A stretch of DNA of 64,000 bases, taken from positions 34,817,090 to 34,881,089 of the forward strand of contig CM060180.1 of assembly GCA_030549775.1 (NCBI GenBank), given 5' to 3'. Shown in pieces: positions 47,073 to 59,129 of the stretch. Within the stretch, counting starts at the first letter, position 1. Every line of letters begins with the position of its first letter. The notes under the pieces were generated by a model. The model was not told where the DNA came from and searched no databases. It saw nothing but the letters and a program-made list of their open reading frames with translations. The DNA comes from Tamarix chinensis (taxonomy: Eukaryota > Streptophyta > Magnoliopsida > Caryophyllales > Tamaricaceae). Both the position numbers and the translations under genes were made by a program.

Positions 47073-48206
47073 ATGGGTGAAGAAGTGTCCATGAAAACAA
47101 TGTTTGACACTCTTCGACAACTTGCAACAAGTGTACATGCCACCAATAACCGAGTAGAAGGCATGGTAAGGAGGGTAATCCAAGCTCTAGGTGGGAAAAT
47201 CAACAATAGAATCGAGTATGAAGAAATGGCACATGAGAATGGTTCCAATGAATTCATCTATAATCTAAAAGGAAATGCAAATCATCCATGAAGGTATAAC
47301 CATTTTGAAGATGAAGGTATAAAGCTCGATCTCCCTAATTTCTATGGTGAATTAGATGTCAAATTATTTTTTGAACGGTTGCATGAAATTGAAGCAATAT
47401 TTGAGTTTGGAGAGTATGATGATGAAAGTAAGTGTAAATTGGCAACTCTCAAATTAAAAAATATTGCTAGGGTTTGGTATGATAACCTTAAGAGAACTCG
47501 TGAAAGGCAAGATAAAAATATAATCAAGTCTTAGGAAAAATTAAAGAAACACCTAAGAAAAAAATATGTTCCTAAGGAGTATGAGCAAGATATGTATATC
47601 AAATTGACTAATATTAGGCAAGGGATTCTTATTGTAGAAGAATACACTAGTGAATTTAAAAGACTAACACTGTTATGTGACATGCAAGAAAGAAAGGAAC
47701 AAGAGTGTACTAGATACTTAGGTGGCCTCAATAACTTGATTAGGGATAAGTTTGAAATGTTCTCCTATTATTATCTTGATGATTTGACTAATTTGGCTTT
47801 AAAATGTGAAATAAAAACTAATTCCACCAAATCATATAATAAGACTAGTGCTTTGACTTTTACATCCACCAAAACTTATCAGAATGCATCTACATCAAAA
47901 TTTGGGACACATATCTATTTGGCTAATGACAAGAAGACTAACCTTAACCGAGATGAAAAAGGTAAAAATAAATTGAATGAGTTGTCCACTAATAAAAATT
48001 TTAAATGTAAGGGATATGGTCATTTTTGTAGAAAATGTCCTAACCCAAGGGTTTTGACCTTAAGTGTAATTGAGAACATGGAACCATATGTTGATAATGA
48101 TGACCTAGAAACCAATTCTAATGACTATGCCTTGAGTGTGTATGAGGAATATGGGAATCCTTTTTTTATACTTCAAAGGGCATTAAAAATTCAACTTAAT
48201 GATTAA
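47073..48206 (+). pseudogene. Gypsy gag pseudogene
   Basis: ATG at 47073 (MGEEVSMKTMFDTLRQL). After a stop at 47289 the same frame continues with LDLPNFYGELDVKLFFERL and ARVWYDN, a stop at 47531, then WEKLKKHLRKKYVP-like sequence and VEEYTSEFKRL. This matches the retrotransposon gag domain of plant Ty3/gypsy elements. The zinc knuckle reads NFKCKGYGHFCRKC, so the first cysteine of CX2CX4HX4C is lost. About 840 bp of leader between the primer site and the ATG show nothing coding. Confidence 0.85.
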
Positions 48207-48229
48207 TCTACACAAAAGGATAAATTTTC

Positions 48230-50385
48230 TAAAACTAAGTGTAGAATCGGAGATAAGGTTTTTAAGGTCATAATATATAGTGGTTCATGTACTAATATTG
48301 CTAGTGAAATAATGGTCAAACAACTAAGGCTATTTATTACTATACATCCTAAACTATATTCATTACAATGGATTAATAAGGAAAAAACGAGATAAGGTAA
48401 CTAAGAAAACCTTAATTACTTTTCACATTGGTGATTATCGTGATTAGGTATTATGTGATGTTTTGCCTATAGCTGCTTGTGGTATATTATTTGGAAGACC
48501 ATGGAAATATGATAGAAATGAAACTCATGATGGTGTGACTAATAAATATATTTTTCTTAAAGATAAAAATAAATAAAAGTTGAAACCGTCTTAATGTGAT
48601 TATGTACAACCACATGAGACTAAAAAGAGCTTATTCTTACATGAAAGGGAAATGATTAATTGCATGGAGGAGAAGAGTGTTTTCTATGCCTTAATAGTGA
48701 AAGAATCTCAATGTGGGGAGAAAAAGTATAACAATTCATACCTTACTAGATTGCTTAATAAATATAATGATGTGTTTTCTTATGACTTAACTCATGGACT
48801 ACCACCTATTGAAGGTATAGAACTTGCTATAGATTTAATTCCTGGAATATCTTTACCTAATCAACTTGCTTGTAGATGTATGCCAGATAAAGCCAAGGAA
48901 TTACAAACACAAATCCAAGAACTATTAAATAAAGTTTATGTGAGAGAAATTATGAGTAATTATTGTGTACCTACCTTATTGGTTCCTAAGAAATATAGTA
49001 CTTAGCGTATATGCATAGATTCTAGAGTCGTAAATAATATAACTATCAAGTATCATTTTCCTATTCTTAGACTTGATGAAATGCTTGATTAAATTTTTAG
49101 TGCACGAGTGTACTTCAAAATTGAGTTAAGAAGTGGTTACCGTCAAATGAGGATTAGGGAAGGGGATGAATGGAAAACAACCTTTAAAACTAAATATTTA
49201 TTTAATGCACCTAGTTCTTTTATAAGACTAATGAATGAGATTCTTCATCCTTTCCTAGGTAACTTCATTGTATTTTATTTAGATGACATACTTGCATGTA
49301 GTAAAAATGAACATAATCATCTTGTGCCTCTAAGGAAACTATTTGATGAACTAAGGGAAACTAAACTATATGAAAAATTATAAAAATATGAATTTTATGC
49401 TTCCAAGTATAGTTTTTCTTGGTTATATTATTAGTGGCGAGGGTATTAAGTAGATCGAATAAAGATACAAGTTATTCAATAGTGGCCTATTCCTAAGGAT
49501 ATCCTCCAAGTGAGAAGTTTTCATGGGTTAACTAGTTTCTATAGGAGATTTATTATTTCTATACTAAAAATACACATATTACTCAAATCATGAAAAAATG
49601 ATAATTTATTTGGGAAAATGAAGCCACTAAAGTCTTTGACACCCTCAAGAATAAATTATGCAATGCTCCTATCTTATCTGTTCCTAATTTTCCTAATTTT
49701 GACCTACTCTTTGAGGTAACTTGTGATGCTAGTGAGTAGGGATATGAGGAGTTCCTACACAAGAAAAAATACATATTGCCTACTTTAGTGAAAATTTTAT
49801 TGGTGATAAATTGAATTATTTAACATATGACAAGGAATTCCTTACCATCATACGTAGTTTAGAGACATGGAGTCATTATTTTAGACCTAAATCCTTTTGT
49901 ATTAAATTCTGATCATAAAAGTTTGAAATATTTGCATGATCAAAAGAAAATAAGTACTAGACATGCAAAGTGGGTAAACTTCTTACAATCCTTTGTGTTC
50001 TCTATCAAACACTTATATAGAAAATAAAATTTAGTAGTCAATGCTCTCTCTCGAAGGTATACATTGCTTGTCATGTTAGATGCTAAAATACTAGGTTTTA
50101 AAATGCTAAAAGATATGTATCCTAATGATGAAGACTTTCATGAGGAATATTGGGCATGTAAAGCAAAGGGGCACTATGGAAATTATATAATATAAGATGG
50201 ATTATTATTTAAATTTAATAGACTCTGTATACCAAGATCAAGTATAGGAGATTTAATTATAAAAGAGGTACATGAAGGAGCTATAGTAGGCCATTTTGGT
50301 GCTCAGAAAATATTAGAGATATTACAAGATAATTTCTATTGGCCACATATAATAAAGGGTATACAAATTATAGTAAACTGATGGA
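48230..50385 (+). pseudogene. Gypsy pol pseudogene (protease, RT, RNase H, integrase start)
   Basis: The protease active-site triplet reads YSG instead of DSG (about 48275), followed by CTNIASEIMVKQL. RT (48750-49400) has ELLNK, VLVPKK-type, YFKIELRSGYRQMRI and FYLDDIL; YLDD is at 49276-49287. RNase H has FEVTCDAS (about 49708). The end holds the integrase zinc-binding motif start HEGAIVGHFGAQKI (about 50270) and FYWPHI, but the two cysteines and the catalytic core are missing. Several stops and frame changes. Confidence 0.85.
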
Positions 50386-50399
50386 TTGCTTTCAAACAT

Positions 50400-51061
50400 A
50401 GTAATGATATTAATAATGCGACTAACCCTAATGAGTTTACTTTAAGTCATTGTTGCAAGTACGTAACATATTTATAGGAAGAAGATCAAGTCACTTAAGA
50501 TGTCAACAAACATAAGATTTCAAGTATTACAAGCTATTACAAAGGGAGATATTATACATGAAAGTTAATTCCACAAGTCAAGAGGCCTAGTCAACATTTT
50601 AGTCATCATCCTTATTTTGATTAGGGTTCTTGATATTTGTTTTAATGTACTAATTAGCTTGATTTGTTTGTAATAGTATTTTTTGATTCATGTATTATTT
50701 AGGGTATAGCTACATTTTTAACACTAGTTTATGCGCTCGTTAGCCGTGTATTTGCGTACTTGTTAGAAATGTATGGATTCCTATATAACGCATAAGTGTT
50801 GACACTTATAACATATGGTTGAATGATTTTAAATCTAATACAAGCATTAAACTTGGATATTCCTCTCTTTTGTGATTGAATAATCCTAACTAAGAATAAT
50901 TGAAGTAATCTTGGATAAGGTGACATTCAAAGTTTAAACTTCTTATTGAATTCTTTATAAATTCTTGCTTGAATATTCTCTTCCTCCTTCCATTGTAGCC
51001 AATGATCCTTACAACATCTTCAAAAATTTGAATCTCCTATTCCATAAGAAGATTTGTGCCA
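50400..51061 (+). repeat. Gypsy 3' LTR
   Basis: Colinear copy of the 5' LTR, ending GATTTGTGCCA, followed by CTTGT. Its left border is uncertain: TGATGGATTGC at 50379 could be a degraded LTR start or deletion scar. Confidence 0.8.
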
Positions 51062-53309
51062 CTTGTGATGTTGCTTATCACTTTGAAATGTCATTATCAC
51101 TTATCATTATGACCCATTTTAATGATATGCATCCGCTTTAACACTTGTAATATTTAGGATAATTATAACCATTCATAAAATAAATTTAAAACACTTACCA
51201 ATATCAATTACTTATAACATATTAATCATACAAACAATTGTATGATAAACAAGCTATTAGAATTACACTATGTTCAATTAAACAAACCATGCCACACATG
51301 AAATAACTACCAAAGGATTTAAGAACCCTAATCCAATTAGAAAATTAGACATAAATTGATACCACAAAGTACACATCAAACTTAGTTTTATCTCTAAAAA
51401 GATAATTACAGTTTTTCTAAAACCAAATAAGAAATAAATAATTTGTAATAATTATGAAAATACAAGTTAATATGCCCTTAGAATACCCTAATTTTGACTT
51501 ATGACATGGAATCACCAATTAAGTTCATCAATTTACCAAATTAAGATATATCCTAAATGCTTCATATTAAACATGATTAAGCTAAACACATAAGTTAAAC
51601 TCAAAATTGAGCACATAAAATAATAACTTTACCTTTGTGATTTTATATGCTCATTTTATGTCATTTTCATATCAAATTATATTGTTGGCACTGGATAGTT
51701 AAAAAAAGGAATTAAAAACTCAATTAAGCATATTAAAAATAATTACCAAATATTTGAAGATTTCATGTTGATGCAAAATGAGAAAATTCCTGTTGTTACC
51801 TAAACTAGTCATATTAAGCTTAAATCTCATTTAATATGTAAAACTCTAATTTTACATAATTAGTATACCATAATCCACATAATCATTGTATACTGTATAA
51901 CATAACATATATATGACATGGTAAATCACACTTTCTATGAAAATATAGAAATCATGTAAAAGAAACTAAAGTCCCTTAAACACCTAAAAAAATTTTCCAA
52001 ACTTGCAAAAAAAAAATCTTAACTAATTCTAAACTACTCCAAATCAAGGCAAGTTTTGTATGAAATTTTAAGTAAAAATCATGAGGAACCCAATGTCAAA
52101 TGAATAAACTATAAATTTTCACCTCATGGTTGAAAGCGCTCATATGAAAATTTCAACATTTGATATATTTTAAAGCCTTATGTCATTTTGGTCACAACTT
52201 TTTATATACTTAAGATTTTAAAAATCTAAAAAAAATATAGTAACGCAGATGTCTTAATCATTCATGTGGCATGTTAAACATGTAAAAAATAAAATTATAG
52301 ACTTCCAAGTCTTCTAAAAGAAAAAAAAAAGAGAAAGCAAAATTAAGAACCTATCACCAGCAAGATTTATGGCATAAATTTAAAAAAAAATAACCATGTT
52401 ATTTCATATATAACAATGTTAAAGATTATGGATGCATCTAACCATGATAAATCATGCTCATAAAAGATAATAAAACATATACACAATAGTTCTACATCTA
52501 AAGAAGAATTCATATTACCTAGGTTAGAAATCTTCAAGTAAAAATGCTCCTATACTTTGATCACTTTATTCACTGAGGAAAACAAGAGTATGGCTCCACA
52601 TTTTACTAAAATTAACTCGAAAATTTTAAAACAAATGCTTATGAGCTAAGCTAAAAGAAATTAAAAAAACAGGTAATCCAAACAAAGGATAAAAAGAAAG
52701 GAAAAATTGGTAGTTGGCAACAACAAAGAAAAGGAAGAAACACCCTAAAAACCACTAAGGTGTTAGGAGGTTAAAGAAAGAAAGAAAAAAAGGCAAAAAA
52801 ATATGAGACAAAAGCCACAAAATTGTAGCATCAACAACCTCACAAAATAAACAAATTAGTATAAACAAATGAGTAGCAACTAAATGTTTGGTGTCAAAAA
52901 ATCACTTAAGTACTAAGGAAATTCAAGGGTAGCAGATAGGAAATGGAGAAAAATATGTAAGGAATAAATTCAAGCAAAAAGAAAAAGAAATACTAAAGAG
53001 GAATGAAGGTATAATTGACTCGCAATAGGATAATATGATCAATCAGTAAAGGAAGGGAAAAGTTGGGGAAAATCCTATGTGGTGCAAATAATGAAAAAAC
53101 AAATGGACTCATATGGGAATAAGGAGGCACAAATTAGTAGATAATAGGAGAGTTTTAACTTGTTAAGTACTTAAATGAGGGAGTATAATCATAGGGTGTG
53201 AAGAGAGGTTAAATGTTGTGAGAATAACAACAAAAAGCATGGTAATTGTACCTTTATCTATGTTTGTGATTGAGTGAAAGTAACTATAAGAAAAATCTTA
53301 TTGGGGTAT

Positions 53310-54135
53310 TGTAACACCCCAAAATACACTACATTTTATAAAAAAAATAGAAGAATTTAAATTTAAAAACTTGTGAATTCTAGGGATGTTACCGCCACAC
53401 TTAGTACCAAACCGGTTCTCTCCAACTATTTCAATACCAAGTGCTAAGGCTAAGAAAAGAGTAACATTAAACTTAAACCAAAAGTTTATGAAAGAACTAG
53501 AAAGATCGTAATACCAAAGATCAGAGTACGCGTAAAAGTTTATAATCAATAATAAGATATAAATCAAAGTGCGAAATCAAAATTCCTCGAAAGGAATAAT
53601 CTTACAATCAATAAAAGGTTTAATTGAAATACTCAATATAAGGTAATATATCATAGAAGGGTAAATACGATACAAAAGAAATACAGAAGAAGATAAATTA
53701 ACAAGAAGAGTGAATCTGGCCACACTACTCTCAAACTTGGAGCAAAAAAAAAATGCTCAACACATAGCTCCGCCTGATGTCTCACCCATCTGCACAAAGT
53801 CAGAAGGGTCTACTACTCGTGGGAATGAGTAGCACCCATGAAAAGGGTGATTAGTACGCTACGTACTGAACAAGGTAACCATGAACTAAGGCCAACACAC
53901 AAAATTCACATAAACCATGTAGAATAGTAAAAGAGCATAAAGTCCAACATGATAACGTAAAGGCATATGATCATTTAGGTAACCATACAAAGGTCCAATT
54001 ATAATCTAGATTAATTACTTAATTAATCTCTTATCATAATTCTTTTTACACCATACTCTTTATCAAGTCCATGCTAGTATGAAAGGCCCCACTATTATAG
54101 CCGGTGGAGTGGAGACAAATAGGGCACAATGCACC
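53310..54135 (-). mobile_element. LTR-F: 3' part of a minus-strand LTR
   Basis: Begins TGTAACACCCCAAAATAC, the complement of the family 3' end. It is the reverse complement of the last part of LTR-E (CCGCCACACTTAGTACC matches GGTACTAAGTGTGGCGG). It includes the terminal hairpin, paired words CTACTCGTGGGAATGAGTAG (about 53811) and one ATTATAGCCGG repeat (about 54100). It is cut at 54135, inside that repeat block, where LTR-G starts. Confidence 0.82.
53398..53443 (-). other. Terminal hairpin of LTR-F
   Basis: Plus-strand arms CACTTAGTACCAAA (53398-53411) and TTCAATACCAAGTG (53430-53443). On the element strand all 14 positions pair, four as G:U. GTGGCGGTAACA follows on that strand. Confidence 0.8.
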
Positions 54136-56329
54136 TATAATCTCCCAAAATTTTAAAACCCTATAATTTAATAAATAAATTTTATTTGGGATAAATTAGC
54201 CTTTAAATATATTTAATTTAATTATTTTTACGGATTTTTGAGTATATAAAATTGGGTATAAATATTTAATAAATTAAAATAAATATTTTGTTATTTTATC
54301 ACACTCTTATTATTTGAATTATTTTTCAAACCATTATTTTACTAAAATTACCCTTTTTAAACCCTTATATTTTAATTATATTATATTAAATTATTAAATA
54401 AATTTATTACCCATAAACATTGCATTTTATTATTTTATAAATTAAATTATTTTAACTGTCCCATTTTTCCTTTTCTTTTTCCTTTTTCCTTTTCCTTCTC
54501 CTTTTTCTCCCTTTTCTCCTTTCTTTCTTCTTTCCTTTTCTTCCCTTGGGCCACCGGTGCCCTGGCCTGCCTTTCCACCCTTTGCCTGGGTCGCAGGCCC
54601 ACTCTTCCTCTCCTCCCTCTCCTTCTCCCTTGTGCATCGCCTGGCCCATCCCCTCCTTTCTTTCCTTCATTTCTTCCCCGACTAGGCCTACCCGTGTTCT
54701 TCTTTCCCTTCAGCCGCCCGCACGTACCTCCCCCTCCCCTTCTTCTTTCTTTCTTCTTCTTCTTCTTTCCCCAGCGAAAAACCCGACCACCCCGCCATCT
54801 CCACCACCCTACCTGCAACCCCCTTCCCCCTATTGATCTCCCTATCTATCTCTCTCTCTCCCACCATTTCTCTGCACCATCCTGGCCCCATCATCCCTCT
54901 CTCCCTTTCCCCATTCCCTATCATACCTCTCTTCTCCCTCTCCCTGCAACTCCCATTCCCCTACCACCCTACCGCCACCCTCAAGCCACCCTATCCCCTC
55001 ATTTCTCTTCCTCTTCTTTTTCTTCCTCCTTCCCTATCTTATTCTGCATTTTCTCGAGCCTCACATGCCTCCCCAACCCTATTCTTCTCCCTTTCTTCTC
55101 CTCCCATCTCTGACCCTGGTTTTGCTTTGCCACCACCATTCCGCCGCTACTGCCGCCACCTGCACCACCCCTACCACCCTCTACCTTACCTCTGAACCAT
55201 CACAGTACCCCTCGAGCCACCCCGCAGCCTCCTTCTTCCTCCTCTTCTTTTTCTCTTCTTTCCCTCCCTTCTCGGCATCCACCTTACACCGCCTCGATCC
55301 GTCGTCATTCCACCACCTCTGTCGCCACCTGAGCCACCAAACTAATCCCTGCAACCCCCTCTACCACCCCCAAACCTCCTTTAGCCGAAAACATCACCTA
55401 TAGGCCTTCATTTTCCCTCTCCCTTTTCCTTCCTACTTATCCCCTCCATCTTGACCCACCTTGGCATCCTCCTTTCGCAGCCTCGCTGCCGTAGTTGCTG
55501 CTGCCCTTAGCCACCGTCAACCCATCCCTGACCACCACCTACACCCCATCTCCCACTCTGCACCCTTCCCTTATCCTAAATCCTCCCCCATCTTCTTTCC
55601 TAGCCCCAAACCACTAACCCAAAAATAACCATTTTTCCCTCCTTTCACCCACCTTCAAGCCCCTCCTCCTCATTTCTTTGCATGCACCTCATGCTGCATG
55701 AGCAGATGAGCTGCTGTATTTCTTGATTTATTTGGGTAATGATTTTAAGGTATAATAATATTTTAAGTTAATTATTTGATTAATTAAGTGTTATAAAGTA
55801 TTGTACTTGGTTTTTCCTTATTTCTAATATAATAAATATTGCTATTATTTGTAGGTATTGGTTTTGCTAATTAAAGCTTAAACCTTTAACCAAAATATTG
55901 GTAAGGTTCATTTTGTAGGAATTAAGGTAACCATTAAATCCCACTTAAACGCACGGATTAACGTATGTTAGCACATTAGAATTTTTAATATATTATTATG
56001 CTTGATATATGCTGTTTAATATAATATATGTGGTTTCTTGTGTTGATTGATAAAAAGGAAGCATGATAGATTATATGCTATGTATGGAAATATTGTTTAA
56101 TGTAGGAGTTGGTTATTAATGAAAATGTTAAGTATTATCTATGTTGTATTATGCTATTATGATCTTTAATGCATGGTTAATATTTTCTTAGCCTTAGGGG
56201 TATTTTAGTAATATAACTTGTACAAGAATATGGCCTAATATGTGTGGGTGCTAATAGGTATTATATTAAATATAATAGTTGTGGATGAGGTATTAATATT
56301 AATATTTTACGTAGTGATGATAAATTAAT

Positions 56330-57010
56330 ATAAGTGGTGTAATAAGGGGCAAAACGGTAATTTGTAATTAAAAGGGGTATTATGGTAATTTTGGAGATAA
56401 GGGTAAAGCGGTAAATTTGTAAGTAGAAGGATAAAATGGTAATTTTGCGAATAAAGGGTAAAATGGTAATTTTGTGAATAGAGGGTAAAATGGTAATTTT
56501 GTAATTAAAAGGTAAAATGGTAATTTTTTAATTAAAAGGTAAAATGGTAATTTCATAATTAAAGGGCAAAAAGGTAATTTTATAATTAAAGGGAAAAATA
56601 GTAATATTGGATGTAATGGGGCAAAATGGTAATTTTATAAGTGAAAGGGTGTTATGGTAATTTTTGAAAGTTAAGGGGTAAAATGGTAAATTTAAAAGTA
56701 AATGGGTAAAATTGCAATGTTGTAAATAAAAAGGGGTAAAGTAGAAATTGGAAAGGAGTAACCTGGTAATTATGATCATAGAAAAGGGCAATTTTGGTAA
56801 TTTAACCGACTGGAGGGTAATTTGGTAATTTTGATGATGGAGAAGGGTAGTTTGGTAATTATGATAATAAAGATTGGTAATTTGGTAATTTAACCAACTA
56901 AAGAGGTAATTTAGTAACTAGGATAATGAAGAGGGGAAATTTGGTAATTTGACCAACTAAAGGGGAATTTTTTAATTATAATAAAAGAAAATGGCAAATT
57001 GGTAATATAA
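56330..57010 (+). repeat. AT-rich minisatellite in LTR-G
   Basis: Roughly twenty units of 26-33 bp such as AAAGGGTAAAATGGTAATTT and GGTAATTTTGTAATTA, homologous to the array in LTR-E. Unit order differs, so the array has been reshuffled since the two copies separated. Confidence 0.75.
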
Positions 57011-58124
57011 CCAACCAAATGGAAAACATATTAAATGTAACAATTATGAAGGGTGATTAGTGGCCTAATAAGTGTATAAGGTAACTTAGTAACCCAAATC
57101 GAGTAGGGATGTGGCTAAGAACAACTATGTGTGTGTTATGTGCCATGTGTGCCATGTGTTATGCCATATTGTGTACTTTATGCTTAATGATTAATCATTT
57201 ATAGCGCAACCTAGAGTGAATATATGCTTATGTGATTTTATTATGGCATATAGATGATGATTATATTTGTTGTGCATACGATGTTATGTGATGTGACCCT
57301 CTAGGACATACATGCTAGGATATTTAATGTGGTAATGTGGGATGGAAGGATGAAAAAGGAAAAATGGGAAAGTAAGATAACCAAGGGGAAGTAAGTTGGC
57401 TAACGTAGGTAGGAATGATCCAAATAACCTATAAGCCATGAGTGGATGAATAAAAGGGGGCTTTACATAAGTTGAAAGAGTGGGAGAATCTAGGGTTTGC
57501 ATGGGATGGTTAGAGCCCGCATGGAGGCAAACTTTACATATGGAAAGTTGCCTCGGGACGTGAGGAAGATGATAGAAGTGTTGTTTGAGTAACTGGGGGC
57601 TTCAGGTGAAAAATAGTACGAGGGATAGTATAAGGGTGCATAGGAGACCAAGCTTGGGTTTGGGAGGAAACCCTAATTTGAAAAGGTGGAAAAGAAAAAA
57701 AGAAAATAATATAAATAAATGAGAATGAGTGGGCATGAAGTGAGGGTTGAATCTAAGGGTAGTGATGTGTGGGATGTTAAAATAGTTTGGGATATGGGAG
57801 GCAGAGAAGGATGGGTCACATAGGCCCAAATTAGGGTTTCTGGAGAAAACCCTAGGGTAAAGAGGTGAGTGGACTTTGGGGTATAATGTAGTGGGCCTTG
57901 ACCAACATGCTTAGGAGTTGGGGCTCCCGGTGTGAGTAAGTGGATTAAGGGAAGAGTGTCGGGGTGAGTTAGGGGGTGCAGAAGTCTCAAGACATGGGAC
58001 GGGCCCTCTTGGGAGGATAAGTGTAGATACAGTTAGCCATGTATGTCTAGGGTGAAATCTGTTGAATAAGATATAGTAAAATACTAATCATGTAAAGTGG
58101 AAGATTATTGAGCCGGGCCTAGAC

Positions 58125-58356
58125 CGATCCACCGGCATAATAGTGGGCAGGTGTTGGGGTGCCCTGGAGATCGATCTACCGGCATATAATAGTGGTTAGG
58201 TGCATTCTGCCCTATAAGTGACCGATCCACCGGCTATAATAGTGGGGGCCGAGCTCAATAAACCAAACCCTAAGTTTGATAAGACACATAAAAGACACTA
58301 AGTACTTATAATGGAACACCATGAGAGTCGGGGTCAGACCGATCCACTGGCATAAT
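58125..58356 (+). repeat. ATAATAGTGG repeat block in LTR-G
   Basis: Units ACCGATCCACCGGC-ATAATAGTGG at about 58127, 58168 and 58210, and a last one (CCACTGGCATAATAGT) cut by LTR-H. Confidence 0.8.
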
Positions 58357-58445
58357 AGTTGTAACACCCCCAAATTTCACTCCTGAAAAAAAAAATTGAA
58401 AGAATAAAGCGGAAGTTAGGAGAGAATTTGGGAAATGTTACCGCC

Positions 58446-58492
58446 ACATCTAACATAAGATAAATGTCAACCATCTATCTCATGCTAGATGC
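58446..58492 (-). other. Terminal hairpin of LTR-H
   Basis: Plus-strand arms ACATCTAACATAAGATAAAT (58446-58465) and ATCTATCTCATGCTAGATGC (58473-58492). On the element strand all 20 positions pair, with four G:U. GTGGCGGTAACA follows. This is the longest uninterrupted stem among the seven copies. Confidence 0.85.
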
Positions 58493-59129
58493 AAGGCTAA
58501 AACCTGTCAAACAATTACATCTGAATTTTTAAAAACTTATTGGAGTACGAGAAAATTAAAAGACAATTACAACACCATTAAATTTTATATACAGTACTTG
58601 AAACTTCCAAAAATAAATACAGTTAGACCAGACAAAACCCGATAGATTAAATTCCGGATTGCCTACTCTCTCAAGTCAAGTCTTCCACCCCAAAACAGTA
58701 TCTGATCTTAAACCTGCACAAGAGGTCTGCTCCCCACCATCAGTGGATCATCACAGGACCCATTCAACCAAGGTAGTATCAGTACGGGTCCAATACTGAG
58801 TAAATCCCAATACCCTATCTTATGGGAAAGACGTAAACTATAACATCAAGTGCATATTGAATCATGTTGCATTACGTTGATATAATAGTATGCCTACTCA
58901 ATACCCACATCATAAGCCCTACCATACACATATAATAACATGCGAAACATATGTAACATCTTAAACCGATAAGAAATTCAGATAAACCAACCAGGAATTT
59001 ATAGATAATGTTAAACCAACCAACCAGGCATTTTTGGACAACACCAAACCAAACCAATCGAATCAAGCATTTATCAAGCGGGCATTTATGGGTAATGTTA
59101 ACCCAACCAATTGGGCATTTAGCCCCCAC

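Larger units (their letters stand above)
45471..51061 (+). mobile_element. Ty3/gypsy element with integrase deletion
   Basis: CTTGT flanks both ends (45466-45470 and 51062-51066), a perfect target duplication within LTR-I. The 5' LTR is 45471-46224 (TGATGTAGGAGC to GTGATGCCA-type end); the 3' LTR occupies about 50400-51061. The primer site is TGGTATCAAATCC (46228-46240). Gag, protease, RT and RNase H remnants follow in gypsy order, but coding sequence stops at the integrase zinc-finger start and runs straight into the 3' LTR. The integrase core and polypurine tract are gone. Direct-repeat LTRs differ at many positions. Confidence 0.9.
44496..53309 (-). mobile_element. LTR-I: minus-strand solo LTR, split by a gypsy element
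   Basis: The left end TGTAACACGCCCC is the 3' end read on the minus strand, with the terminal hairpin at 44577-44625. The right end reads GGGGTATT at 53303-53310, the complement of the family start AATACCCC. It directly abuts LTR-F. After removing the gypsy element (45471-51061) about 3.2 kb remains. That includes a purine-rich stretch at 52660-53060 (pyrimidine tract on the element strand) and CATATGTGATC/TTTTACTTT words near 45340. No clear target duplication, because the right end is overlapped by LTR-F. Confidence 0.75.
54136..58359 (+). mobile_element. LTR-G: relative of LTR-E, cut by LTR-H
   Basis: Starts TATAATCTCCCAAAATTTT inside the repeat block of LTR-F. It is colinear with LTR-E: shared AT-rich start, pyrimidine tract (54460-55690), TATTGGTAAGG donor-like site (about 55898), AT-rich minisatellite (56330-57010), then ATAATAGTGG repeats (58125-58356). 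It stops in those repeats at 58359, where LTR-H begins. Its 3' end, if it survives, lies outside the window. Confidence 0.85.

Noticed and set aside
54447..55403. Several 70-139-codon frames on both strands
   Set aside because: Same pyrimidine tract in LTR-G; low-complexity translations without motifs.
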